Assembly: GCA_900557045.1 (NCBI GenBank)
Contig: USQY01000049.1
Coordinates: 1-12,854, forward strand
Direction of reading: 5' to 3'
DNA length: 12,854 nucleotides
From: an uncultured Clostridium sp.
GTDB taxonomy: Bacteria > Bacillota > Clostridia > TANB77 > CAG-508
Under the pieces are notes generated by a model that saw nothing but the letters and a program-made list of their open reading frames with translations, was not told the origin of the DNA and did not search any database. This document shows positions 1-6,862 of the stretch, piece by piece. A program made the translations under genes and the position numbers. Position 1 is the stretch's first letter. Every line of letters begins with the position of its first letter.

Positions 1-108
1 GTTTGAAGGAGTTTGTTTTTTCAAAAGTAACAAATTTTTTCTCTCGGTGCTACCCCCAAAAAAAGATATTAAAAAAACTGTTCCTTATTGCAAAAGCCAC
101 TCACAAGC
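1..108. other. Non-coding edge downstream of ypeB
   Basis: I find no convincing gene here. The stretch lies downstream of the ypeB stop codon. On the minus strand it contains two T-runs separated by a few bases, then a G-rich patch (GGGGGTAGCACC, about positions 48-59). I could not draw a convincing GC-rich terminator stem in front of either T-run. The C-rich patch on the plus strand stands out from the AT-rich surroundings and may belong to a structured element cut by the window edge. Confidence 0.4.
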
Positions 109-1494
109 CTACATAGTCAAAACCCCATTAGGCGTATCCAAAATCACCAACACATCTTCTTCCTTACCATTTTCCACATTTATATAAACCAAAAACTGCC
201 TATCATCCACAACGCCCTTAAATTCCCAACACAAAATCTCACTTTGATACTCAGTAGGAATCATAGCCAATCCCTCACTTTGTATCTCTATATTCTTATT
301 AATTTTCTCTCTAGCCTTTTCTTTTGAAACCTTAGGAGTTGCAAAATTCCTATACTCATGTGAATTCAAATATCCACTTGTCTCCATTCCCAATATTTCA
401 CCATTATCCAAAGCTACTTTCAACTTAATTAAATCTGAATAAACAGTTACACCGTCTTGTTCATACGCATAATTTATAGTAACAATTCCATTTTGTTTTA
501 AATAATACGTAGGTTTCATATTATAAATTCCTCTTGAATCAAGAAATTTCTTTCCTATTTCATTTGCATTTTCTTGTGATATAATCTCAGCTGTTACGTC
601 TCTTGTACTATTTGAGAATACTACATGTCCACCTTTTTGTGATATTGAAATCCAAACATTTACTCCATCGTTTTTCACAACTGAAAAATCATATGACTGT
701 ATATTTGCATTTTGTGTAATTCCATTTGAATTTATTTCCTTCACATTTTCAGCGCCTATAAATTCTAGGGCTTTTTGTTTTGCTGTTTCTTCATCTATTT
801 CTTCACCTGTTAAACCTTTTCTTTCAGGATTAGTCATGTGTTCTGAAAAAGCGCCATCATATATTAAGCCAGCATATTCATGAAAATTTTCTTCTAAATT
901 ACTAAAACTATCTTTAGATATATTGCTAACCTCTTGTGCAAACACAGGACTACCTTTTTTAGTTAACTCTCCCCAACTAATACGCCCACTATTTAAATCT
1001 TCTGATAATTGATTTAATGTGTTTTTTAATTCGGTACTATATTGATGTAATTTGGTTAAATTATCTAATTCTTCTTGTGTTAATTCTTGATTATTTATGT
1101 TTTTTCTTGATAAAGAATAACTATAATCACTAACTTGATTTAAAAATTTTGCTGTATTTTCTAATTCTGAACTACTAATTGGTAATCTAGCCAAATAACT
1201 TTGTGCTAAATTTGCCTCTCTCCATACATATGTTAATGTTTCAGCACCATGTTCAGGTGTATTTGAAACTAATGCTTTTGCTAAATAAACTTCTACACTA
1301 TCAACATAATCTACTAATTCAAAAAATGCCATATTATATGCATTTTCTGATGCTTGCCTATATTCTCGTTGTTTTTTATATGTGAATAATCCTAATATTA
1401 CTATTATAGATATTAACACTACTACCAATGTTAACATATGCCTATCTTTTAATCTATCTTTCCAATCATAAACTTTTTGTTTTAAGCTTGTCAT
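109..1494 (-). CDS. ypeB: Germination protein YpeB
   Basis: This is the partner of the spore cortex-lytic enzyme SleB. In Bacillus the two proteins depend on each other for stability in the dormant spore, and YpeB is thought to hold SleB inactive until germination. The 461-residue product has a short basic N-terminus and one membrane segment (about residues 20-37). A long helical, Gln/Asn/Glu-rich extracytoplasmic region follows, and the C-terminal half has the PepSY-like repeats and the conserved family ending (DTPNGVLTM). Length is close to the usual 450 residues. I start at the ATG at 1494, which has AAGGGG about 8 nt upstream. An in-frame ATG at 1512 has no such site and would add six residues. 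It lies about 29 nt downstream of sleB, so the two are very probably co-transcribed. Expression in the forespore is inferred from the family. Confidence 0.95.
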   Translation of the reverse strand: MTSLKQKVYDWKDRLKDRHMLTLVVVLISIIVILGLFTYKKQREYRQASENAYNMAFFELVDYVDSVEVYLAKALVSNTPEHGAETLTYVWREANLAQSYLARLPISSSELENTAKFLNQVSDYSYSLSRKNINNQELTQEELDNLTKLHQYSTELKNTLNQLSEDLNSGRISWGELTKKGSPVFAQEVSNISKDSFSNLEENFHEYAGLIYDGAFSEHMTNPERKGLTGEEIDEETAKQKALEFIGAENVKEINSNGITQNANIQSYDFSVVKNDGVNVWISISQKGGHVVFSNSTRDVTAEIISQENANEIGKKFLDSRGIYNMKPTYYLKQNGIVTINYAYEQDGVTVYSDLIKLKVALDNGEILGMETSGYLNSHEYRNFATPKVSKEKAREKINKNIEIQSEGLAMIPTEYQSEILCWEFKGVVDDRQFLVYINVENGKEEDVLVILDTPNGVLTM

Positions 1495-1523
1495 TTTATT
1501 TTCCCCTTTCATTTTATAGTAGA

Positions 1524-1997
1524 TTATCTACAAAATCTATGTTTTCCAATTGTTTTTATTAATGGTCTAGACCAAATCCATGAATTAGTTGCAGTATCTG
1601 GATTAAAGTAATAAATAGCACCATTAGTTGGATCCCATCCGTTCAAAGCATCTTGCGCCGCTTTAAGAACTGTAGAGCCTTCTTTGATTGGTACATTTAT
1701 TTGTCCATCTGAAACAGCTGTAAATGCTCCAGGTTGATAAATTACCCCAGCTATTGAATTAGGAAAACTAGAATGTTTTACTCTATTTAAAATAACTGCA
1801 CCAACAGCAACCTGCCCTTCATAAGTTTCACCACGGGCTTCACCATTTATTGCTCTTGCTAATAATTGCACATCTGAAGTACCACTTCCATTTGCCGCAC
1901 TTGAGTTGTTTATATTAAATACACTAAATATATACATAGCTACTATAATTATTGAAATAATAACTATTGATAACTTAAATATCCATTTAATTTTCAA
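1524..1997 (-). CDS. sleB: Spore cortex-lytic enzyme SleB, short form (hydrolase domain only)
   Basis: Predicted lytic transglycosylase that degrades muramic-delta-lactam cortex peptidoglycan during germination. The 157-residue protein has an N-terminal membrane or signal segment (about residues 8-27), a short Ser/Asn/Gly linker and one SleB/CwlJ-type hydrolase domain (about 43-155). That domain has the family signature ARAINGEARGE with the likely catalytic Glu53, then VGAVILNRV, a GAFTAVSDG-like segment, WDPTNGAIYYFNPDTA and a terminal IGKHRFC. The peptidoglycan-binding domain usually found before the hydrolase in Bacillus SleB is absent, so in domain content it is like CwlJ plus a membrane anchor. 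The ypeB neighbour supports SleB over CwlJ. The start codon is TTG, with GGAGG 7 nt upstream, and no alternative ATG fits. It is the first gene of the sleB-ypeB pair. Confidence 0.93.
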   Translation of the reverse strand: MKIKWIFKLSIVIISIIIVAMYIFSVFNINNSSAANGSGTSDVQLLARAINGEARGETYEGQVAVGAVILNRVKHSSFPNSIAGVIYQPGAFTAVSDGQINVPIKEGSTVLKAAQDALNGWDPTNGAIYYFNPDTATNSWIWSRPLIKTIGKHRFCR

Positions 1998-2024
1998 GAC
2001 ATTTCCTCCTTTTGTTTTTAAAAA

Positions 2025-2054
2025 TATTCTTACCTTTTTTTGAAAAAATATTCA
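2025..2054 (-). promoter_or_regulatory. Possible sigma-G-like promoter of sleB-ypeB
   Basis: Upstream of sleB on the minus strand, TGAATA (2049-2054) is followed after 17 bp by AAGAATA (2025-2031). The first box fits the forespore sigma-G -35. The second matches a CATAATA-type -10 at 5 of 7 positions but lacks the usual C and T. Sigma-G control is known for this gene pair in Bacillus. In such AT-rich DNA the match could be chance. Confidence 0.3.
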
Positions 2055-2069
2055 AAATTTTTCAAAGTA

Positions 2070-2098
2070 TTGTATCAAAAAATTTTTTATGCTAAAAT
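2070..2098 (+). promoter_or_regulatory. Sigma-A promoter of the glycosyltransferase unit
   Basis: TTGTAT (2070-2075) and TAAAAT (2093-2098) are separated by 17 bp. The -10 is preceded by TGC, giving an extended -10 element. Transcription would start near 2105, about 70 nt before the glycosyltransferase start codon. Confidence 0.6.
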
Positions 2099-2177
2099 TG
2101 ATTTATATTTATTTTTTAAGAATATAAAAAAATATCACTTATGAAAAACAGTAATTATTATAGAAGAAGGGATTTTA

Positions 2178-3317
2178 ATGAAAAGAGTATTAGTTTTATA
2201 TGCCAAATATGGCGGTGGTCATTTATCAGCTGCAAATTCTATACAAAATTTTATTGAGGAAAACTATTATTTTGATACACAAGTTAAAAGTGTTGACTGT
2301 GTTGAATATGCCAGCCCAGTTTTAAGTGGATTAACAATAGAAGCCTATAAAGACATGGCAAAAAAAGCACCATGGGCTTGGAAAAAAGTATATTATAATT
2401 CAGAAAATGGAGCTCTTTCACATATAAGCACAGATATAGCTAAAAAAATGGCTAGAAAACTTCATACTTTGTTTAAGGAATTTTTGCCTGATATAGTAAT
2501 ATCTACTCACCCTTTTGCAACACAAATGACTAGTTATTTAAAAGAGCATGAAAATGTTGATTGCAAATTAGCCACTGTTTTAACAGATTTTGCGCCACAT
2601 GCTCAATGGTTAGTTGGAAAAGATTATTGTGATTTGTTTTTTGTGTCAAATGATGATATGAAAACTGAATTAACAAATGACTACAACATTCCAGAAACTA
2701 AAGTATTTGTTACAGGAATACCTTTATCTGACAGGTTTTTAGATGATTTTAAAGAAGATGAATGTTTTGATGTTCTACGTTTAAAAAAAGAGAAAAAAGT
2801 ACTTTTATTTTTTGGTGGAGGGGAATTTGGACTTGGAGAAAAAAGAACTGTTAAAGTTTTAAAAAGTCTTGCCAATCATCTTGATGAATATCAAATTGTT
2901 GCTATTTCTGGAAGAAACAAAAAAATGAATAATGAATTTTTAAAATTATATAAAAAAGTAAAAAATGATGATTTACATATTTATAAATATACAATAAATG
3001 TGCCGGAACTAATGTATATATCTTCCTTAGTAGTAACAAAACCTGGCGGTTTAACTTCTACAGAAAGCTTAGCATCTGGTTTACCAATGCTTATAATTAA
3101 TCCTATCCCTGGTCAAGAGGAGGAAAATGCAAGATTTCTTGAAAAATCTGGAGCTGCTGTTTGGATAAAAAAAGATGACGATATAGATATGATAGTTGAC
3201 AATCTTTTAAAAGACACTGATAAACTTGAAAAAATGAAAGAAAATTGTTTAGCCCTTAGCAAAAGGGATTCTACTAAAAATATTTGCAATATTATTTTAG
3301 AAAAGAATAAAAAGTAA
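2178..3317 (+). CDS. UgtP/MGDG-synthase-like glycolipid glycosyltransferase
   Basis: Predicted membrane-associated GT28 enzyme that transfers a hexose from a UDP-sugar to diacylglycerol, making glycolipids and possibly the lipid anchor of lipoteichoic acid. The 379 residues match the usual length (about 380) of Bacillus UgtP. Visible features are the N-terminal GGGH loop (residues 12-15) after a hydrophobic strand, an MGDG-synthase N-terminal domain with ISTHPF (about 109-113) and TDF (136-138), and a C-terminal UDP-binding domain. The C-terminal domain has FFGGGEFG (211-218), KPGGLTSTE (288-296) and PGQEEEN (311-317). There are no membrane-spanning segments, as expected for a peripheral protein. 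The start has AGAAGGGA a few bases upstream. No terminator separates it from the small gene 81 nt downstream. The sugar and the number of additions (processivity) cannot be read from sequence. MurG is a distant relative but fits less well. Confidence 0.9.
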   Translation: MKRVLVLYAKYGGGHLSAANSIQNFIEENYYFDTQVKSVDCVEYASPVLSGLTIEAYKDMAKKAPWAWKKVYYNSENGALSHISTDIAKKMARKLHTLFKEFLPDIVISTHPFATQMTSYLKEHENVDCKLATVLTDFAPHAQWLVGKDYCDLFFVSNDDMKTELTNDYNIPETKVFVTGIPLSDRFLDDFKEDECFDVLRLKKEKKVLLFFGGGEFGLGEKRTVKVLKSLANHLDEYQIVAISGRNKKMNNEFLKLYKKVKNDDLHIYKYTINVPELMYISSLVVTKPGGLTSTESLASGLPMLIINPIPGQEEENARFLEKSGAAVWIKKDDDIDMIVDNLLKDTDKLEKMKENCLALSKRDSTKNICNIILEKNKK

Positions 3318-3352
3318 AATTAAATATCAAGATTTAAAAATAAATATAAATA

Positions 3353-3381
3353 TTAACATATACATTTATTCTGCATATATT
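3353..3381 (+). promoter_or_regulatory. Possible promoter before the small DUF6774-like gene
   Basis: TTAACA (3353-3358), 17 bp, then TATATT (3376-3381) resembles a sigma-A promoter. The start point would lie only about 10 nt before the start codon, almost in the ribosome binding site, so read-through from the glycosyltransferase gene is an equally good explanation. Confidence 0.35.
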
Positions 3382-3398
3382 AGTAAGAGGTGAAAAAA

Positions 3399-3569
3399 AT
3401 GTTTCTTAACTCTTTATCAGGATGTGAACTAGTAGCTCTTGCTACATATTTTTCAATTATTCTTTCACAAGATTTAACTCCAGAAGAAACAGATATATTA
3501 GGAAACTTTTTTTCAGCTCTTGGCTCCAACCTTAGCACTATTGCCGCAGTGCAAGGTGCAATAAAATAG
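3399..3569 (+). CDS. Small protein resembling DUF6774 (56 residues)
   Basis: A short gene with ATG preceded by AGAGGTG at good spacing and followed directly by a strong terminator, so it is very likely expressed. The product begins MFLNSLSGCELVALATYF and continues with a hydrophobic helix, a short acidic turn (DLTPEETDIL) and a second helix (LGNFFSALGSNLSTIAAVQ). From memory, the SCELVAL start, the Ser/Glu-rich turn and the 'F..LG..L.TI' second helix match DUF6774, a family of tiny clostridial proteins of unknown function. I have not confirmed this by search. It has one cysteine (Cys9) and no clear signal peptide. It is probably a helical hairpin that may associate with membranes. It follows the glycolipid glycosyltransferase by 81 nt in the same direction, which suggests but does not prove a link to the cell envelope. 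Confidence 0.8.
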   Translation: MFLNSLSGCELVALATYFSIILSQDLTPEETDILGNFFSALGSNLSTIAAVQGAIK

Positions 3570-3570
3570 T

Positions 3571-3611
3571 AAAAAATGCAGCAATAATTATATTATTGTT
3601 GCATTTTCATT
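3571..3611. terminator. Bidirectional terminator between the small gene and recR
   Basis: Arms 3573-3588 and 3592-3607 pair over 16 bp with one G-T wobble and a 3-nt loop. The plus-strand transcript then runs into a T-rich tail (TTTTCATTTTTAT). On the minus strand the stem is followed by TTTTTT. It can therefore stop both the plus-strand unit and the recR transcript that arrives from the other side. Confidence 0.85.
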
Positions 3612-3731
3612 TTTATAGTTTTATACTAATAAACCTTATATTTATGATTTTTCACTATTATATTCTATATTTGTTTGTATTTTTCTATATTGTTTTTACA
3701 ATTTTAGAATAGTAACATTCTATATTTATTT

Positions 3732-4331
3732 TTATAATTCTCTTCTTCCTTCTAAAGCTTTACTTAAAGTAATTTCATCTGTATATTCCAAGTCTCCTCC
3801 AACTGGAATTCCGTGTGCAATTCTTGTAACTTTTATTCCTAATGGTTTTATTAATTTTGATAAGTACATTGCAGTTGCCTCACCCTCAACTCTAGGATTT
3901 GTGGCAAGAATAATTTCCTTAACTTGTCCATTCATTAATCTTGCTAATAACTCCTTAATTTTAATATCATCTGGCCCAATTCCATTCATAGGAGATACTA
4001 CTCCATGAAGAACATGATAAACTCCTTTGAACTCATGTGTTCTCTCCATTGCTACTACATCTTTCACATCTTCAACAACACATATTATAGACTTGTTTCT
4101 TCCTGAATTTGCACAAATTGGGCATGGGTCTGTATCAGTTATATTATAACATTTTGAACAATATTTTAAATTTTTCTTTGCATTAACAATTGCCTCAATA
4201 AATTCGTTTGTTTCTGTTTCACTTGAATTCAATATATAAAATGCAAGTCTTGCAGCCGTTTTATTTCCTATACTAGGTAATTTTTCAAATGCCTCTATTA
4301 ATTTTTCTATTGATGGTGAATAATATCCCAT
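3732..4331 (-). CDS. recR: Recombination mediator RecR
   Basis: RecR acts with RecO (and RecF) to load RecA onto single-stranded DNA covered by SSB, in gap repair. The 199 residues are the normal length. The order is as expected: a helix-hairpin-helix near the N-terminus (LPSIGNKTAARLA, 18-30), a four-cysteine zinc finger (Cys58, Cys61, Cys70, Cys73), and a Toprim domain starting with ICVVEDVKD (about 83-91) and including GVYHVLHG and a GPDDI segment. A C-terminal Walker-B-like/ATNP region (NPRVEGEATAMYL) follows. The start ATG has AAGGGGG just upstream. Only 20 nt separate it from ybaB, the usual neighbour, so both are probably in the dnaX operon. About 120 nt of AT-rich DNA lie between its stop and the terminator at 3571-3611. 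Confidence 0.98.
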   Translation of the reverse strand: MGYYSPSIEKLIEAFEKLPSIGNKTAARLAFYILNSSETETNEFIEAIVNAKKNLKYCSKCYNITDTDPCPICANSGRNKSIICVVEDVKDVVAMERTHEFKGVYHVLHGVVSPMNGIGPDDIKIKELLARLMNGQVKEIILATNPRVEGEATAMYLSKLIKPLGIKVTRIAHGIPVGGDLEYTDEITLSKALEGRREL

Positions 4332-4351
4332 ATTTTCCCCCTTTTTGCGTC

Positions 4352-4693
4352 TTATATAATTCCAGGAATATTATATTTTCCTAATTGTGCAGCTTGAGCA
4401 GAATCAACCTTTTTCAAAGCTTCATTAACACAAGTTAAAATTAAATCTTCTAGCATTTCAACATCATCTGGATCAACAGCTTCTTTTTTTATTTTTATTT
4501 CTTTTATTAGTTTTGCACCTGTTACTTTAACTTCTATAACTCCTCCACCAGCTGATGCATCAAATTCTTTTGCAACTAATTCTTCTTGTGATTTTTCCAT
4601 ATCAGCTTGCATTTTTTTAGCTTCTTTCATTAATTGATTGATGTTCATTCCACCAAAACCTCCCATTCCTGGGAATCCTCCTCTTTTTGACAT
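4352..4693 (-). CDS. ybaB: YbaB/EbfC nucleoid-associated protein
   Basis: Small DNA-binding protein of the YbaB/EbfC family, which forms dimers that bind and compact DNA. It is nearly always encoded between dnaX and recR. The 113 residues match the family. The N-terminus is Gly/Met/Phe-rich (GGFPGMGGFGGMN), followed by a helix starting NINQLMKEAKKMQADMEK, the conserved AGGGVIEVKVTG segment (48-59) and the VDPDDVEMLEDLI helix. The Gly-rich start is common in Firmicute members. AAGGAGG lies at ideal spacing before the ATG at 4693. The gap to dnaX is 87 nt and I see no terminator in it. Its cellular role in this organism is inferred from the family only. Confidence 0.96.
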   Translation of the reverse strand: MSKRGGFPGMGGFGGMNINQLMKEAKKMQADMEKSQEELVAKEFDASAGGGVIEVKVTGAKLIKEIKIKKEAVDPDDVEMLEDLILTCVNEALKKVDSAQAAQLGKYNIPGII

Positions 4694-4780
4694 TTTATTT
4701 TCCTCCTTAATTTTTATTAATCTATTATATTAATGTCATATTTCACATTCATTTTGTTTAAAAGTTTCAGCCCTTTTACT

Positions 4781-6538
4781 TTATTCATCTATAATATTAA
4801 CTGGCATGCCCATTTCTTTAGAAATATTTTGTGCAATATCTATATTATTATTTGGTTTTTTAGCGTCAATATATTTTACTTGCATTGGTTTTCCATATTC
4901 TATTGATACTAATTTGGTAAGTTCATTTACACTTTCTGGTTTATCTAAAATGCTTCTTCCGAAAGGTGTTATTCCGTTTGGAAAAACAATTCCCACAGTC
5001 ATATCATTAACTTCTGTAGCTGTTGTATTTACTAAATTTGTATATAACATTATTTTTCCACTTTCTTTTAAACCACTAACTAATTTTCCCCAACATTCTG
5101 ATTTTTTCCCTGTTGGTGTAATATTTGTTACAATATTAGTAGAACCATTTAAAATGGCTTTTGTATTAACCCTTTTAGCAGTATTTTTAGATTCCTTATT
5201 ATCCACATTTTGTTCCAAATTGTGGATAACTCCTGTTGAAATTTGGTTAATTTTATATTCTAATTGTTTTATTTTATTTTCTAATTCATTAGTTTTATTT
5301 TGAATATTAAATGTAATAGAATCTCTTTCTTTATTATCGTTTCCATATAACTCTTCTTTTGTACTCACATTAGTCATTGTATCTAAATTTTGTACATTAT
5401 TAATATTATTTTGTATATTTCCTACTGTTGCATTACTAAAATTACCACTATCCATTCCTTCTTGAATTGAGCATAATTTCATTATTCCAACTTCTAACAT
5501 TATTGTTTTTTGTGTTGTCATTTTTAAATCATTAGCAAGTTCAGATAAACTATATATGATTTTTAATAATCTTTCCTTTGAAGTTTTTTTAGAAATTTCT
5601 TCTATTTGTTTTAGTTCTTTATCATTATATAAATTTAATATACCACTAGATTTAAATACTAGTATATCTTTTACATATTTAATTATTTCCCATATTAAAT
5701 TATTTAAATCTTTGCCATCTACTATTACATTATCAATATTTTGTAATGTTTCCTTAGTATCGCAATCTATTACAGAATTTACTATTTTGTTTATGTATTC
5801 TACTTTTGGAATTCCTACTAATTCCTTGACTTTATCATCATTAATTTCTTCTTCGCCTTCTTGAACACATCTCTCTAAAATACTTAGACCATCTCTCATA
5901 GCACCTTCAGCCAGTACTGAAATTGTTTTCAAAGCATCATCTGTAATGTTTATATCACTTTGTTTACAAATATATTCTAACCTAAACTTAATATTTTCTG
6001 CTGATATTTTTTTATAATCAAATCTTTGACATCTTGATAAAATTGTTGCTGGTAATTTTTGTGGTTCAGTTGTTGCAAGTATGAACTTAACATGTTCGGG
6101 TGGTTCTTCTAATGTTTTTAGTAAAGCATTAAAAGCACCTACTGATAACATATGAACCTCATCAATAATATATACTCTATATTTAGCAACAGTTGGTAAA
6201 AAATTTACCTCTTCACGAATTGACCTAATATCTTCAACACCGTTATTAGATGCAGCATCCATTTCAACAATATCTGTTAATGAGCCTTGAAGTGCTGCCT
6301 TACATATTTCACACTCATTACAAGGTTCTCCTTCTTGAGGATTTAAACAGTTTATTGCTCTTGCCAAAATTTTGGCCGCAGATGTTTTTCCTGTACCACG
6401 CCCACCTGTTAATAAATATGCATGTCCAACTCTGTTTGAAATAATTTGATTTTTTAATGTTTTAGTTATATGTTCTTGCCCTACTATTTCACTAAATTTT
6501 GTAGGTCTATATTTCCTATATAAAGCTGTATATGACAT
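4781..6538 (-). CDS. dnaX: DNA polymerase III subunit gamma/tau (DnaX)
   Basis: ATPase of the clamp-loader complex. It opens the beta clamp and, in the tau form, ties polymerase and helicase together. The product is 585 residues. The AAA+ module shows Walker A GGRGTGKT (45-52), a zinc module with Cys64, Cys73, Cys76 and Cys79, Walker B DEVH (126-129), the sensor-1 ATTEPQKLP and the SRC arginine-finger motif (168-170). A helical domain III follows to about 360, then an Asn-rich, poorly conserved linker with a coiled-coil-like stretch (NKTNELENKIKQLEYKINQ), then a C-terminal tau-like domain. I start at the ATG at 6538, 6 nt after GAGGTG. The in-frame GTG at 6547 is part of that site itself. I saw no A-rich slippery sequence for a separate gamma form. 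The gene begins only about 25 nt after the SRP RNA. Confidence 0.97.
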   Translation of the reverse strand: MSYTALYRKYRPTKFSEIVGQEHITKTLKNQIISNRVGHAYLLTGGRGTGKTSAAKILARAINCLNPQEGEPCNECEICKAALQGSLTDIVEMDAASNNGVEDIRSIREEVNFLPTVAKYRVYIIDEVHMLSVGAFNALLKTLEEPPEHVKFILATTEPQKLPATILSRCQRFDYKKISAENIKFRLEYICKQSDINITDDALKTISVLAEGAMRDGLSILERCVQEGEEEINDDKVKELVGIPKVEYINKIVNSVIDCDTKETLQNIDNVIVDGKDLNNLIWEIIKYVKDILVFKSSGILNLYNDKELKQIEEISKKTSKERLLKIIYSLSELANDLKMTTQKTIMLEVGIMKLCSIQEGMDSGNFSNATVGNIQNNINNVQNLDTMTNVSTKEELYGNDNKERDSITFNIQNKTNELENKIKQLEYKINQISTGVIHNLEQNVDNKESKNTAKRVNTKAILNGSTNIVTNITPTGKKSECWGKLVSGLKESGKIMLYTNLVNTTATEVNDMTVGIVFPNGITPFGRSILDKPESVNELTKLVSIEYGKPMQVKYIDAKKPNNNIDIAQNISKEMGMPVNIIDE

Positions 6539-6562
6539 AAATATCACCTCAATTTCTATTTT

Positions 6563-6680
6563 TTTAGCCTCTCTATGGAAGTATTTTTCACATAAAATTT
6601 ACTACTTATTGCTGCTTCCTTCCGGACCTGACAAGATTCATAGCTTTTTATTGAAAAATATCCTCCATACAGAGGCTAAA
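6563..6680 (-). ncRNA. ffs: Small signal recognition particle RNA (4.5S type)
   Basis: SRP RNA, the partner of Ffh in delivering ribosomes making membrane proteins. The minus strand carries the hallmark domain-IV sequence GGTCCGGAAGGAAGCAGC (within 6611-6632), with the GGAA tetraloop and asymmetric loop. Both ends pair in a long rod: TTTAGCCTC at the 5' end with GAGGCTAAA at the 3' end, continuing through TATGGA/TCCATA and ATTTTTCA/TGAAAAAT. At about 115-118 nt it is a short form. I see no Alu domain, and the promoter lies directly upstream, so there is no room for one. The ends are accurate to about 5 nt. Its position between tadA and dnaX is the conserved Firmicute arrangement. No poly-T terminator follows it. 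Confidence 0.94.
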
Positions 6681-6697
6681 GTTTTCATACCTTTCGT

Positions 6698-6726
6698 ATT
6701 ATATAATGTTTTTATGTTTTTAGCAA
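6698..6726 (-). promoter_or_regulatory. Sigma-A promoter of ffs (and probably dnaX)
   Basis: On the minus strand TTGCTA (6721-6726), a 17-bp spacer and a perfect TATAAT (6698-6703) predict a start near 6690, about 10 nt before the SRP RNA stem. No separate promoter or terminator fits in the roughly 25 nt between the RNA and dnaX, so this promoter probably serves both. Confidence 0.8.
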
Positions 6727-6862
6727 GGGGTTTTATTAATTTTTAAAAAATCATAATTTTAAATAAATTCGTGTTATAAATCTTACATTAAAAATATTTT
6801 TTAATTCAAACTATTTTTAAATTATTTTTTAACAAATTAACACTTCAAACATGTTGAATATA

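Noticed and set aside
3612..3731. Separate recR terminator at about 3709-3726
   Set aside because: TAGAAT/ATTCTA is only 6 bp and lacks a T-run on the minus strand; the strong hairpin at 3571-3611 explains termination better.
4806..5303. 165-residue open frame on the plus strand
   Set aside because: It is antisense to dnaX, has no ribosome site and reads like a mirror of an AT-rich gene.
4781..6538. Programmed frameshift in dnaX for a gamma form
   Set aside because: I found no A-rich slippery heptamer followed by a stem in the linker region.
6539..6547. GTG at 6547 as the dnaX start
   Set aside because: That GTG is part of the ribosome binding site GAGGTG; the ATG at 6538 has correct spacing and gives the conserved MSYTALYRKYRP start.
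6727..6862. Terminator after the unknown membrane protein gene
   Set aside because: Only AT palindromes (for example around 6787-6803) and a 5-bp hairpin (about 6844-6858) without a T-run; not distinguishable from chance.
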